Origin: Sodiomyces alkalinus F11 | Taxonomy: Eukaryota; Ascomycota; Sordariomycetes; Glomerellales; Plectosphaerellaceae | Direction of reading: 5' to 3' | Length of the DNA: 64,000 nt | NCBI RefSeq assembly: GCF_003711515.1 | Contig: NW_021167083.1 | Location: forward strand, 1,500,481-1,564,480 | Shown here: positions 36,101 through 47,879 of the stretch, in pieces | Layout: every line of letters starts with the position of its first letter | Numbering within the stretch: the stretch's first letter is position 1 | Notes under the pieces: model-generated | The model's database searches: none | What the model saw: the letters and a program-made list of their open reading frames with translations, nothing else | What the model was told of the DNA's origin: nothing | Translations under genes and position numbers: made by a program

Positions 36101-36791
36101 GCGCGCCGTGCCCACCAAGCGCTCGTACCAGATCCTCCTCTGCGTCGACGACAGCCGCAGCATGGGCGAGACCGCCTCGGGCACGCTGGCCCTCGAGTCC
36201 CTCGTCATGGTGTCGCGCGCCCTCGCCATGCTCGAGGTCGGCCAGGTCGGCGTGCTGGGCTTCGGCGCCGACGTCTTCACCGCCCACCACCTCGCCGACC
36301 CGTTCGCCGCCCACGACGCCGGCGCCCGCGTCCTGCAGCGCTTCCGCTTCGACCAGGACCGCACCGACGTCGCCCTCCTGCTGCGCCGCACCATCGACGC
36401 CTTCCGCGACGCGAGGGCCCGCAACCCGGCCGCGTCCGCCGCGTCCGCCGCCGGGGTCGACCTGTGGCAGCTCGCCCTCGTGCTGTCGGACGGGCTGACC
36501 CCTTCGTCGGCCCACGATGCCATCCGCCGCCTCCTCCGCGAAGCGATGGAGGAGCGCATCATGGTCGTGTTCATCGTCATGGACGACTCGCAGCACCGCA
36601 AGGGGGATAGCGTGCTGGATCTCAAGGAGGCTCGGTTCGTCAAGGATGCGGAGGGGAACAGCCAGGTCGTCATTGAGCGTTATCTCGACACCTTCCCTTT
36701 CCAGTATTACCTGATTGTGCATAACTTGGAGGATCTGCCTAATGCCTTGGCTGGGCTGTTGAGGACGTGGTTCGCCGAGGTCAATTCGTGA
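21187..36791 (+). CDS. mdn1: Midasin, AAA ATPase of 60S ribosome maturation
   Basis: This dynein-like AAA protein removes assembly factors (Rsa4, Ytm1) from pre-60S particles. Three exons (21187-28614, 28681-28998, 29082-36791), both introns in phase 0 with CTAAC/CTGAC branch sites, give about 5151 residues. Six Walker A motifs are visible: G-L-P-G-S-G-K-T near residue 319, G-E-T-G-I-G-K-T 662, G-P-T-S-A-G-K-T 1128, G-D-T-G-C-G-K-T 1429, G-S-P-G-V-G-K-T 1810 and G-S-S-G-S-G-K-S 2120. Most are followed by Walker B (L-L-D-E-I/M-N-L-A). A long helical linker follows, then an Asp/Glu/Gln-rich tract (34,040-35,870) and a C-terminal MIDAS domain with D-x-S-x-S at residues 4938-4942. The start is in strong context (ACCATGG). 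The frame is also open for 70 codons upstream. A Lys/Thr/Asp repeat at 32,485-32,527 may be species-specific. Confidence 0.97.
34040..35870 (+). other. mdn1: Acidic low-complexity tract of midasin
   Basis: The encoded segment is dominated by Glu and Asp with Gln runs (CAG repeat at 34,958-34,979) and Asn runs (AAC repeat near 35,601-35,622). It is the flexible tether that carries the MIDAS domain in the midasin family. Very large acidic tracts here are normal. Confidence 0.85.
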
Positions 36792-37096
36792 GCGACCACG
36801 GGGGAAGTCGATTCTTGATCTGCTTGTTTGTTCTCTTTATTTATTTGTTCATTTTCTTTGTGTTGGTAGGGTCATGAAAAGTAAGGCGTTTTCTCTATTC
36901 ATAGTTATCGCGTGTGTTTCCGGGGGGGGGGCGGGGGGGGGTTTATTTTATTTTTTAGTATTACATAGAAACATGATGAATACAGGATCCATATTGGAAT
37001 CTGAGGTGCGATGGCCCCCATCCGCGGATGTGTCTATCCCAACCTGACAGCCCGTAGTTGATACAACAGATCAAATAGATATTGTAACCACCCCCC
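36792..37096. other. Convergent 3' spacer with interrupted poly-G run
   Basis: T-rich 3' region of midasin at 36,820-36,860, then a CG9CG9-like run at 36,921-36,941 followed by a T-rich stretch. A C7 run sits just before the dehydrogenase stop. Nothing coding. Confidence 0.6.
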
Positions 37097-38852
37097 CTAA
37101 AACCGAGAAATATCTCTGCCGAATATCCAAGTAATAGCCCAGTACACAGGCACCATAATCTTGTTCCTCAAGCTCATGCTCCTGGTCAAGTAGGCCATCC
37201 TCCACAGCACCCAGGCGATCCGTCCCTTCAGCCCATCATACTTGCTCTGGTGGATGGCGTTCCAGCTGCCGAGGTAGGCCATGGTCCCCAGGTTGCGGAA
37301 GCGGAACGGCTTCGTATGGCTAGCGTAAATGATTTCGGGGTTCTCGGCGTGCTTGTTGAGGGCCTTGGCGAGATACACGGCCTGCTGTGCGGCGACCTGG
37401 GCGGTGGCAGGAAGCGATTGTCCGGCGATGGTCCCGCAGTCCCCCATGGCGAAGACGTCTGGCAGGACGCGGGGGTTGTTGCCTTGGTGGTCGACGACGC
37501 GAACGCGGAGGTAGTCGTCGGTGAGGATGCTGCCGCTCCGTTTGGCCGTCTCGATGTGAAGCGGGGCCGACGAGGCTGTTCCCGCGTCATCGACTACTTT
37601 TCCTTCTGCTTCTCCTTTCCTCTCTGATCTCTCCCCAACGGCCTCGGTCGGCGTGCGGAGTTCCTCGGCGGCAACCTTCTTCACGAGGGGGTTCTGCATA
37701 AGGCCGGTGCTCCAGACGACAATGCCGGCCGGGATTTCCCGGTCGCCGTACTCCTTGATCTTGAGACGGAGAGGACCGCCCTTCCCTTCGGGATCCGGGC
37801 GGATCTCCTGCAAGTGGTGTTCTGTTTTCACTTGGATCCCCTGACGGTGGAAGGTCTGGACGGCGTAGGCGGCAAGGTGGTGGTCGAACATGGGCAGGAC
37901 CTTGGGAGCGATATCGTAGACGGTGATGGAGACGTGGCGCATGAGATGGGGGTAGAGGCGGGCGAGGTCATCATGGACGAGATCATGCAGTTCAGCGGCG
38001 AACTCGATACCGGTCGGCCCGCCACCCACGACGGCGAAGTGGAGGAGTTCGGAACGGGGGTCAGGGGAAGCCGATGAATCGACGTGTTGCATGGCGGCAG
38101 CACGCTCGAAGCACTGGAGGACACGGGAGCGGATGGCGCGGGCATCGCCAACGTCGCGGAGGAAATGGGCGTGGTCTCGAACACCGGGGACGTTGAAGGT
38201 CTGGGAATAAGCTCCAACGGCCAAGATGAGCTTGTCATAGGGGACGTCGATCATCTCACTCTTCTGATGGGGAACCGCGTCGGTGGCAGACGGCGGCTTG
38301 GGCTGAACCTGGACCGGAAGGGTGCGAGAGGACAACTCGTCAGCATAGGGGTTTGCCTCGACACGGACGGTCTTGGAGTTGAAGTCGATATCATCGGCCC
38401 AGCCCTGGTAGAAAGCGTCCGGCTTGAGGCGTCGGACGGACTCGAGGATGGCACGGAACTCGAGGGTGCCTACGGAGGTGGATGCTAGCAGCGGAGTGAA
38501 GACGAAGTAGGACCGTGGTGAGATGACGATGCGGTCGTATTTTCGGGGGTCAAGATCGCGGGCCAAGGCGTATCCTGCCCAGCCGGAGCCGAGGACGACT
38601 ACCCTCTCTTTCCTGTGGTGGCCTGGCCGGTATTAGTTGAGACAGGACAGTTCAGTTAGACGGCTCTTCGTTTTTTTCCTGGCGGGACATGAGAAATGAT
38701 CAAGACATCGGATGATGTGAGGGTAGTTCATTACTTGAGACGGCAGTGGAAACGGAGGCCGTATTTCTATTTCTGGGGCATCCTGTCCTACAAGTCGAAC
38801 GGACGAACACGCTCGGCCAGGGGAAATGGCCCTTGGGCTTGGTTGGGACCAT
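37097..38852 (-). CDS. Type II (alternative) NADH:ubiquinone oxidoreductase, mitochondrial
   Basis: A rotenone-insensitive, non-proton-pumping flavoenzyme passes electrons from NADH to ubiquinone at the inner mitochondrial membrane. Two exons, 38852-38735 and 38622-37097, joined in phase 1 over a 112-bp intron, give 547 residues. Exon 1 encodes an Arg/Ser/Thr-rich, acid-free leader (M-V-P-T-K-P-K-G-H), a good presequence. FAD-binding G-S-G-W-A-G is at residues 51-56, and the NADH-binding V-V-G-G-G-P-T-G-I-E lies near 237-246. The C-terminal amphipathic segment V-Y-W-A-I-T-W-I-F-G-R-D-I-S-R-F is the membrane anchor typical of the family. No EF-hand insertion is present. Matrix-facing versus external form cannot be told from sequence alone. 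The start at 38,852 was chosen because the splice restores the flavin loop in frame. Confidence 0.92.
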
Positions 38853-39555
38853 GATCGCTTGTTTCGCTATAGACTGTAGATGACTCGCGGGCGTTTGACG
38901 GACGTTTGATAATGGAATGCGTGGAGGGTGAAGAACGAGCGAAGACAGTATGGATTAAGGTAGCAATGAAGGTGTGATGAATGTGAGTGTTGGTGACGGA
39001 GAGGAGAGGAGAGCTTGTGGTTTTGAGTACCTTAAGATTCGAGTAATTGGGCTTGAGGAGGCACTGATATCATCGTGAAGTACCTTAGGTAGTATGGGGA
39101 CAGTAATGCCGAGTAAGAGTGGATGGAAAGAGAAAAACGGAAATTCATGACTGTTGGGGATATAGGAAACCTTAGAGTAACCCATCAACCTGAGGCATAA
39201 CTGTCATCTCGGTTGCTCCTTCTTCCTTTCCCTGGTGTCGTGAATAGTCCCAGCAGACTAGAGAAGGAGCACAGGTGCCCCTGCCGATATTATCCGCAAT
39301 TTGGGGTGGCATGACGTAACCTGCTCGTTATACTGTCCGCAAGTCCCGTGTACTCCGGAGGTACGGTCACACACCGAGATGCTATCGTCAACCCCTTTGT
39401 CTAACCCTTTTTGTTGCTGTGTACAAGCGAAGTACTGACAACTGCAGATAAACTACACCACATAAGGTACCTACTCGTCCATGCTTCTGAACAAATACCA
39501 GCATGTATAAATAAAATAAAATAAAATAAAACACCCGGCCTCTTTCCCCCCCCCA
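38853..39555. promoter_or_regulatory. Spacer: promoter of the NADH dehydrogenase and 3' end of UTP10
   Basis: It holds GTACCTTAAG at 39,028-39,037, AAGTACCTTAGGTAG at 39,078-39,092 and ATAAGGTACCTACT at 39,462-39,475, members of the recurring spacer motif. A TAAAA repeat (AATAAAATAAAATAAAATAAAA) at about 39,508-39,532 may serve UTP10 polyadenylation. Small open frames here show no family features. Confidence 0.45.
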
Positions 39556-42500
39556 TCACTGCAACATAGAGTCGAGACTCTCGCCCAACACCCCCTCAAT
39601 CTTGACAATCCACCGATGCGTCTCCCTCTCCACAACCTCATCGTCGTCGTCCTGCAGCTCGCTAATGTACGGCAACATCTCCGGCAGGGAAGCAAGCCAC
39701 TCCTCCCCAAGCCTGTCCGTCAACGCCTGCTGGCACAGCACCGCCGCCAGCCTCACCGCCGCATGTTCCGCCCGCAGCTGCTTCAGCACCGCCGTGTTGA
39801 TCTCCTTCTGGTGATCCTGCGAGTCCGCCGCCGCCGCCAGCTCCACCACCGCCGGGATCAGGCTCTCCCGCACGTCCACCTCCATCTTCGCCTTCGCCTT
39901 CGCCTTGTCCCTGTTCTTGTCCGACCCCGCCCGCCCCAGCTGCGACGTCAGCACCCGCGCCACCGCCCCGAAGTGCGACGGCGCCTGCCAGAACTCGTCC
40001 TGGTCGTGCTCGAAGCAGCGCCTCAACGTCCGCAGCACCGCGTCCCACAGCTGCCGCTGCTCCGTGACCTTCATGTCGCACCCTTCCAGCGTCGTCACCG
40101 CGTCCTCCAGGATGTACGTCGCGTAGCTCGTCACGATCGACTTGAGGCTGTCGAAGAACGTCTCCAGGAACTTGTACACGCTGTACCGTCGTGCCACCGC
40201 CCCTCGCGTATCCTTCTTGCCCAGCTGGGACGGCCATTCTACCATCTGCGTGAACACCGGCCGGAATGCCGCGTCGTTCAGCTTGTAGATCATCTTGAGT
40301 GCCACCTCGTTCAGCTGGCTTTCCACCTCGGCGATCTGCCCCAATTCCGCCGTCGAGAGCTCGCCCTTGGCCTGCATTTGCCTGCGAAGGTCGAGCGCAT
40401 TCAGGAAAATGTTCGATAGCGAGGGCAAGTTCTTGCCAATGACCGACTTGGGGTGGCTATTGATGGCAACGCTCAGAATATCCACAAATTCACCAATGGC
40501 CTAACGTCTATTAGCTTTCTTTCTTTCTTTCTTTTTTTTTCTTCCGCCTCTCTCACATCAAAAACGTTGCAAAACGTACCTCGTAACCGGCTTCCGTCAC
40601 AGCCGCCCAATTCTTCTCCAGTCCGGCGAAAAAGACCTTGGGTTCCACCTTGCGAGCAAGGAACCGAAGGCAGTTGAGCCGGCTATCGCTGGCCTCATCA
40701 TCCAGGTCTGCCGTCGCCGCAGAAGCGCTCGACGCCGTAATGATCTTGTCGAGATACGCTCCCGTCACCATGTACGGTAAATGCTGAGCTACCGCCGTGA
40801 TAAACGCGTAACCTGCATTGTGCAGCTCGCCGTGCGGCTCTTTCTCCTCGCCCACATCCAGGCTCTGTTCGATGTAAAGGATGGCTTGCGGCACAGCCAG
40901 CGACAGCACAGGCACGATGCCGTCCTGCAGCACATCCACGAGAGACGCGAGGCAGAGCAGTGCCATGACCCGGAGCCCGGCATCGGGCTGGCCCAGGCAC
41001 TCCGGCCCTGCAATCGTCGTGGCCGCCGCCGCCACCGCCTCCAGGTCTTTCTTGCCATACTTCTCTGCGATCTTGTCCACCGACGCCACAGCCGTCCGCT
41101 TGTACCGCAGGTCCTCCGTGTCCCGGATCGCCGCCGTCAGCTGCGGCAGGAATCCGAGCAGAGCTGTCCGCGACGCAGCATCGCCCGTGCCCTCCTGGTC
41201 GACCCGGACCTCGAGCGCCCGGAGCACCTTGCGCCGCAGGTCCATCTCCGTCTTGTCCAGTAGATTCTCCACCGACTTGATGAACTCCCCGATCGACAGG
41301 AGGTTGAGTAGATTCGCCAGCGCCGAGCCGCAGCACTCGTGTAGATCCTTCTCGCCCTTGACCACGTCGGCAAGCGCAAGCGTGTCCTTGAGGAGAGTCG
41401 CGTACAGCTCCCGCATCTTTGATGTCTGCATGTCGTCCTGCTCCGCCAGCTCTCCAATTTCCTTCTTCAGCTTCTTCCCGGACAGCAGCGACGGGAACAC
41501 GGCCAACTGCCGGAGAGCTGTCTTGTGCACGTCGTCCTTATCGCGCACATCGTCGCCCACTCCGAGAAGCGTCGATGAGAGTTCCGGCCTGGGTTGGAAA
41601 ATGTCGCCGATGAGGGCGAGCAGCTGCGCCGCCGTCTGTAGCTGCACGTCGGCACCGTAGACGGAGAGCAGATCCGCCGTGAACGAGATGATGTTGGCGC
41701 TGGCCTCGTACTTGTCCACGAGCATGGCGATAAGCGCAAACAGGAACTCCGCAGGGCCGAGCGTGTTCACGAGTGACACGAAGAGGTCCTGCTTGCGATG
41801 CGAGGGGATGTGCTCGTAGGCCGTCACGAAGCTGCCGAGAAGCTCCGTCGCTCCCGCGATGGGATTCCGCTTGCCCTTCCTGAGGGACGCCATCAGCGGC
41901 GGGATGACCTCCTTGACCGTCTGGTTGACCACGTGCGCAGAGTAGTCGTCGTTTTGCCGGAGCACCGAGGCGCCCATGAACGTAAAGATGGGCATTACGC
42001 TGTGCAGAACCACATCGGGGGCAGCCGACGCCAGGCTCGCGATCAGCAGGAGCGCCGAGTTTTGCACGATCGGGCTCGTCGTCTTCTGTATGCAATTCGC
42101 CAGAAGATCACCGTACCCTCCAGAGCTCCCAATCTCCAGCTTCTTGTTCGTCTTGTCCTTGTACTCGGGCACCATTGCGATCAAGCTGGTAAGCACGAGG
42201 TTCTGCAGGTAGCCCAGCTCGGACCCTACCACGCTGCTGAACCGCTGCAGCTCGCCTAGCGTGTCGAAGAGGCTGTGCAGCAGCTCCGGGTGGGCTCGGG
42301 GGTTGCATCCTTCCACCAGCTGAAGCACGAAGGTGATGTCTCGCAGTATCTTGTTCAGCTCGGCCGGCGTATAAACCTGGGTCCCGCGATCGGCGTTGGA
42401 GGGACTGGTCCTACGGCGTTTGCTCGGTGGGGATTCCGTCGCCGTCTTTGTGCGCGTCTGGATGGACGAAAGGAAATGTGCGAGGACGTCGGTGGTAAGG

Positions 42501-45278
42501 TCGACATTCTTCAAGAGATCCGAAGCTTCGGTCGCAATGATGTCTTGGCCTTCTTGGTCGTCCCCTGACGGCTTCTGCTGCTCAATCTGTTGCTGCCGCG
42601 GCTGCTGCGGCTGCTGCCGTTGTTGCTGGTAAAGCTCCAGCATCGTACGAGAGACATCGGACTTGGTGTCGAGCTTCATGGACGGCCACATGTTCCGTAT
42701 GCGCGTAAAGCTAGACCTCACCAGTTCGGGACGCTGTGCCGATTTGGGGTCCTGAATCACGGAGAGGAGGAAGTCCAACCCGCTGGAATCGTTCGCCACC
42801 ACCGTCTGAGCAAATCTTTCGTGGAGAAGCTCCGGGCCGAGCTGCTCGGTCAGACACAGCGCCGCGACTTCGTCGGCGGATAGTGAAGCCCACCATCGGA
42901 ACGCCGGGAGCAATAACTTCGTCCTCGACACGCTCCCGACGCTCTTAATCCGATTCAGAAGCGACAGGAGGTTGGATTTGACCCTCGGCAGTGGAGTAGC
43001 GGTGACATGGGCCGCTAGCCATGCAAACACGGACTGCCTGGTGGATGGGGAGAGGGCTTTTTTGCCACTCCCGTCCGTCTTCTTTCCGCCGCTCTCGAGA
43101 CTGGAATGGAAAAGGGTGCCGAGGTGCTCCTCGTGCATGACACATTCCTCCAAGGCCGGCAGCACGATGCCAGTCAACAGTCGCGAGACCGCCTCACCCT
43201 CCAACTGGGGCGGTTCGGTGCCCTCGGGGAAGAGAACGCTTCCCGGCCAGAGGCCTCGCTTCTTCGCGTCACCGCTCTGAGCTGGCAACATGGTCCCTAG
43301 CCGCGCAAGGAGGTCGGCGGCGGCGCGACGGACTTTTCTGGAGGAATCAAGCAATGCAACGAGGACGTAAGGGAGCATGGCTTGGAAGTCTTTTCCTTCC
43401 ATGTCCCCCGCCTGCAGCCGCTTCTTGACAGCATCCAGTGCCGCTGCACGAGCCAAGGTCGGATACGGGCCGCACCAGATATGTATGAAGAAGGCCACGA
43501 ACGTGGAGTCGCTCGCGGCGTCCTGTCGGCGGAGGGCGGGCAGGTGGACAAACATCTCCAGTAGGGTCGGTTGTTCCGCGCTTTGCGCGACGACCCGGAG
43601 GAACAGCTGAGCGAGCTCCTCGAATGCGCTGCCGGGATTGGCAGAGAGGCCGGCTGGTAGAGACAGTTGCCGGACAGTCTGCTGCTGAAGCAATGTGTGC
43701 ACGTCCTTCTGGAGTTGTTTCGGGGCCCCATCGACTTCCATGGCCAAGTCCTCCCCCGGCGGCGCACCAACGACCTTTTGCTGTCGAATCGACACGTCAA
43801 GCTTCATTTCGAGCTCCTCGATATCGATCTCTCCTTCTTCAATGACGCTCCGAATGATGTCACTCGAATCTCCGGTATGGCGGGACAAGTCGATCAGAGC
43901 CGAGCCGAGTTCCTTGCGCATGCTGCCCTCCGGATCGGTCTCGTCATTTAACCTGTGCGCAGCCAACACCAGCGACTTGAAGACAACGGCCACCTGCTTG
44001 TCTCTTATGACTTGGCCGGTTAGAACGGCTCGGATGACGGGCAGGCCACGAGGGTCGCCCTTCTTGCACAGGCGTTCCACCAGGGCCAGGCAAAGACCGT
44101 GGGCCAGCTTGTCGACCCGCTGTTGCCGTCCAATGTCGACGAGGGTGCCGCCCAGGTTGGGGACCTTGATGAGCGCCTTGGTCACCTTCCCGGACATTTG
44201 CTTGGCGGACCGATGGTGCGCCAGTATGGACAAGCACACGAGGCCCGGCCGCATGGTCTCGCTGGTCCACCCGTGGACGATCTGCTCCATAAAGGCGGAC
44301 AGCACGCCGTCGTCCAGGTTGCCCTTGGAGGCGAAGATGGACACGGCCATGTAGGTGGCGATCTGCATGTTGGGGACCTTCTTCATGAGCATGGCCTCGC
44401 CAAAGACGGGTCCTAGTCGGTGTAGCAGGGCCTGGTCGTTGTCTTGTTGAACGGCCTGGCGTCCCGATCGGCCGTTGTCGAGCATGCCGTTGACGGCCTC
44501 TGTCATGATGCCTGCCCAGAAGGAGATGAGAGCAGGGTAGTGTTGCAGGTTGCGACAGGCTTCCAAGGTATAATCGGAAATCGCAGAGAGGAACGCCGGC
44601 TTATGGATGGCTTCGTGGACGAGGACAGACCGGGGAGGGGCGGTCAGGGAGCGGACGTATGGGTGTAGGAATCGGTATTCGTGCGGAAGCTGCGCGGGTA
44701 GGATGGAGAGGAGAGTCACGAAGGCGGGGATGGTGTGGTATGGTAGGAAGGTACATAGCAGAGCTCGGGTGTTCTCCTCGTGGATGCTAGAGGAAGAAAG
44801 ATGGTGGTTAGTTACAGCGGAGGGCGGAGGGCGGAGGGCGGGTAGATCAAGACGTCGCTATCGGGGGCTAACGTAAGGGTTGGGGTTGCGGGTTAACGTA
44901 CCGAAATCTCCGTACAAGCCACTCAACGGCTCGAATGGCGGGCATGAGACGTATACGGCTCCCGACGAGGCGGAGGAAGGCGTCGACCTTGGCATCGAGC
45001 TCCGCGTTCTCGGCGGCGGACATCTGGGTGCGGTCCTCATTCTGGCTCTGCTCGCTGAACAGGGTCAGGGCGAAGGGCTTGAAGCGGGCGTCGAGGTGGC
45101 AGAGCTCGTCGAAGCCGTCGTGGCATATTGTGTAGAGGGCCTGGAAGCTCTGGGCGGTGGCGACCTTGGGGTCGAAGAGGAGGGACTTGGAATGGGCGGC
45201 CTTGCGTGCCTTGGTGTCGAGGGACGACTTGGAATTGACCGCGATTTGCGCGAGCTGCGCGGCGAGAGAGGTGGCCAT
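39556..45278 (-). CDS. utp10: U3 snoRNP / SSU processome protein UTP10 (HEATR1 family)
   Basis: A giant HEAT-repeat scaffold of the tUTP subcomplex, needed for pre-18S rRNA transcription and processing in the nucleolus. Three exons (45278-44902, 44786-40580, 40500-39556), phases 2 and 0, give about 1842 residues, near the usual fungal length. The N-terminus M-A-T-S-L-A-A-Q-L-A-Q-I-A is typical of the family, followed by S-L-L-F-D-P-K-V-A. The BP28 C-terminal domain is in exon 3: F-R-P-V-F-T-Q-M-V-E-W, then Y-K-F-L-E-T-F-F-D-S-L-K-S-I. Introns are 115 and 79 bp with GTACGT donors. A Gln-rich loop (Q-Q-R-Q-Q-P-Q-Q-P) occurs near 42,600. The gene is divergent from the esterase gene. Confidence 0.95.
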
Positions 45279-46090
45279 TATGCAGGCATCTGAGGAGAAA
45301 TTGGGGAACTTCCTTTAGGGACTTGCAGGAGGACGGTTGTCGATTTGGTGTTGTAGGCTTTTCTTCCTCCTTTTTCTTTCCTCCTAGCTTTCTTCACGGA
45401 AAAGCAACTGAGAGTTGAACTGTAGATGCAGATTTGCGCTGGAAATTTTTGGACGGCGATTCGTTTTGCCGAGATCCAGGGTCCGATAAGAGATGTAGCC
45501 AATAAGATGGGGTACCGAGATATGTTATCGATAAGGCTATCTGATGCCCGTAACGGCGGTCGGGAACGAGCTCCTTCGGGGACTCCCAGGTCCCAAACAG
45601 GTCCTGACTCCTGACTCGGTATCAACATGTGTAAGAACTAATAACTGCATGCCCAATAGCTGGATCTGATGCTACAACGTACGTGAATCTGTATCCCCAT
45701 ATGGTATAGCTGACCGTTCCTGTCCCACATACCCGGCTTTACCTCCTACGGCGCCTGGTATTCAGGCTGATTCTTGCCCGCACCTCCAACGTCTTCCTCA
45801 TAGCTTCTCCCTTCTTCGTAGATTCATAAGAGGATGCTTGGAAGAATCGGAGCGTTATATTGCCTCTGATCCTACTTTTATTCACCCTTTAACGAGACGC
45901 GAAACCAGTGAGTCGATCATTTCTCATCCCTTTCTCATCCTCGCCTCTTCACCCCCCTGAGCCATTTTCTCTCTTACCCTACCCCTCGACCGCCAACCCC
46001 GACAGCCGAGTCTCGTTTTTAGCAGCTAACCACACCACCACCACCATCTCTCACAGTCAACTCGGAGAGTAATTGGGACAGGATACAAGG
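45279..46090. promoter_or_regulatory. Divergent promoter region of UTP10 and the IAH1-type esterase
   Basis: 812 bp. Pyrimidine-rich DNA precedes the esterase start (45,925-46,065, with CCACCACCACCA at 46,031). No TATA box near either start and no coding frame with family features. Confidence 0.5.
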
Positions 46091-47119
46091 ATGGGCGCGG
46101 TACGTGGTATTGTGTTCTCTACAACGATGTCCTAGGTAGAACTAAAGTCCGTCCCCGTCCGCCCCCCCGCAGAAACTATACCCCCAGATTGTCCTCCTGG
46201 GCGACTCCCTCATCCAACACGCAACGGACATTATGGAAGGGTTTTCTTTTCAGGCAGCGTTGCAAGCCCGTAAGTATTTCTTTCACTGTGTGTGGCAAGC
46301 CACTCGTCACTGATTGGTGAAAGACGTCGCTCGTCGTCTCGACGTGATAAATCGAGGCTTCTCGGGGTACAACACTGAAAACGTCATCACGTTCCTCGAC
46401 GACCTCTTTCAGCCTCCTTCCGAGACTGTCCCCAAAATTGACTACCTGGTAAGCCGTCATGCGCAGGCGTTGGGGGACCTTGGGGGACCTCCCAGCCAGC
46501 CCCCCTGACCTCGCAGTCTACAGGGCAATGAAGGAATGACTGACCAAACGGATGACTCCTCTCAAAGTTGATCCTCCTAGGCGCCAACGACGCGGTGCGT
46601 CCCTTCCCGGAACTGACGCAACACGTCCCCCAAGAGAAATACAAGACGAACCTGCGCACGATCATCTCGCACCCGGCCATCCGGGCGCACGGCCCCGAGA
46701 TCCTGCTCGTGACGCCGCCCCCCGTGGACGAGATCCGGTGCAAGCAGTCCGACCTGGCGAAAGGCTGGCCCGACGTCTCGCGCTTCGCTGGGCTGAGCGC
46801 CGCGTACTCCCGGATCGCGCGCGACGTGGCGGCCGAGACGCCCGGCGTGGTCTCTGTCGATTTGTACACGGCGCTGGTCGACTACGCTGTCGCCCGGACG
46901 CCCGGGCACGATGCGGAGGGACCCCGGCTGGGCACGTTCGAGCTGGGGGAGAGCGGGAAGCTGGGGGAGTTGTTGCCGGATGGGGTGCATCTGAGCGGGG
47001 AGGCGTATAAGGTGTTCTTTGAGGCGGTGGTGCCGCATGTTCATCCTGAGTGGGCGAGTGAGGAGCCGGATCGGTCGGGGTATTTGTTCCCGGACTGGAG
47101 GGAGTTGTATTCGATGTAG
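46091..47119 (+). CDS. iah1: SGNH hydrolase, isoamyl acetate-hydrolysing esterase type (IAH1)
   Basis: A GDSL/SGNH-fold esterase. The yeast family member hydrolyses acetate esters such as isoamyl acetate. Four exons (46091-46099, 46173-46269, 46324-46448, 46568-47119) give 260 residues. Exon 1 encodes only M-G-A. Block I is V-L-L-G-D-S-L with Ser15 as nucleophile. Block II is N-R-G-F-S-G-Y-N, block III G-A-N-D at residues 82-85, and block V D-G-V-H with Asp215 and His218. No signal peptide, so it is probably cytosolic. Every junction keeps frame and has clear GT/AG sites (GTACGT, GTAAGT, GTAAGC). The 9-nt first exon would be missed by most gene finders. Confidence 0.92.
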
Positions 47120-47851
47120 CTGGCTGGCTGGCTGCTGGCTGGCTGGTTGTTGACGGGCTGGGTTGTGTGACACATGATGGGCTTTTTTTCTTCTTTTTTT
47201 TCTTCTTCTTTTTTCTTTTTCTGTTAGCCTTGCATGTTGCACTATAACAAATACGCGTACTGGTTTTTCCTAGATATCTCTCTGGCACATGTCATCCGAT
47301 GTTCGAGAGGCCAGTCAAGGAGGACAAGAACAAGCATGGTATCTGTATGGTGTAGACAGTCGGTTCTTCAAGTTGGATATCAAAGTCGTGCCTAAGGTAG
47401 GTACGCCTTTAGGACTGGCACTGGCGAGTGTGGACTTTTACCACCCGTGATTTGGATCCTCGGAATAAACGGGTGGTACCTTACTAACATACCAGCCGAT
47501 GATTGCCGTCAAGTTAAGGTACTTTGTGTTATCCCGAGCTCTTGTGGACTGGTCAAGTTGAAACCGTGATATTCGGTGTAGAGTTCATCAGGGTACGGAG
47601 TACGAATAATAAGGTAAGGTAGGGAGGTAGGTACCTAGAAAGTAAAATGTGTACTTCTTCTGTACCATTTTGGGTACCTGCCACGGAGGTGAACAATGCC
47701 AGACATCCAATCGAGGTCGTCCAGGGCCCAATCAACAGGCTACAGTGTACAGTGGCTTCTATGAGGTAGGTACCTATTCACGAGGACTACTTGTGTGCTG
47801 GAGTCTCGGTTTAGGGGCTTTCATGCTTGTGCGCAGGTAGCTTTATGTAGC

Positions 47852-47879
47852 TTGACAGGCTTGACAGGCATGACAGGCA
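47852..47879 (+). repeat. Three tandem TTGACAGGC units
   Basis: Two perfect 9-bp copies and one with a single change (ATGACAGGC), in the spacer upstream of the uncharacterised gene. Confidence 0.85.
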
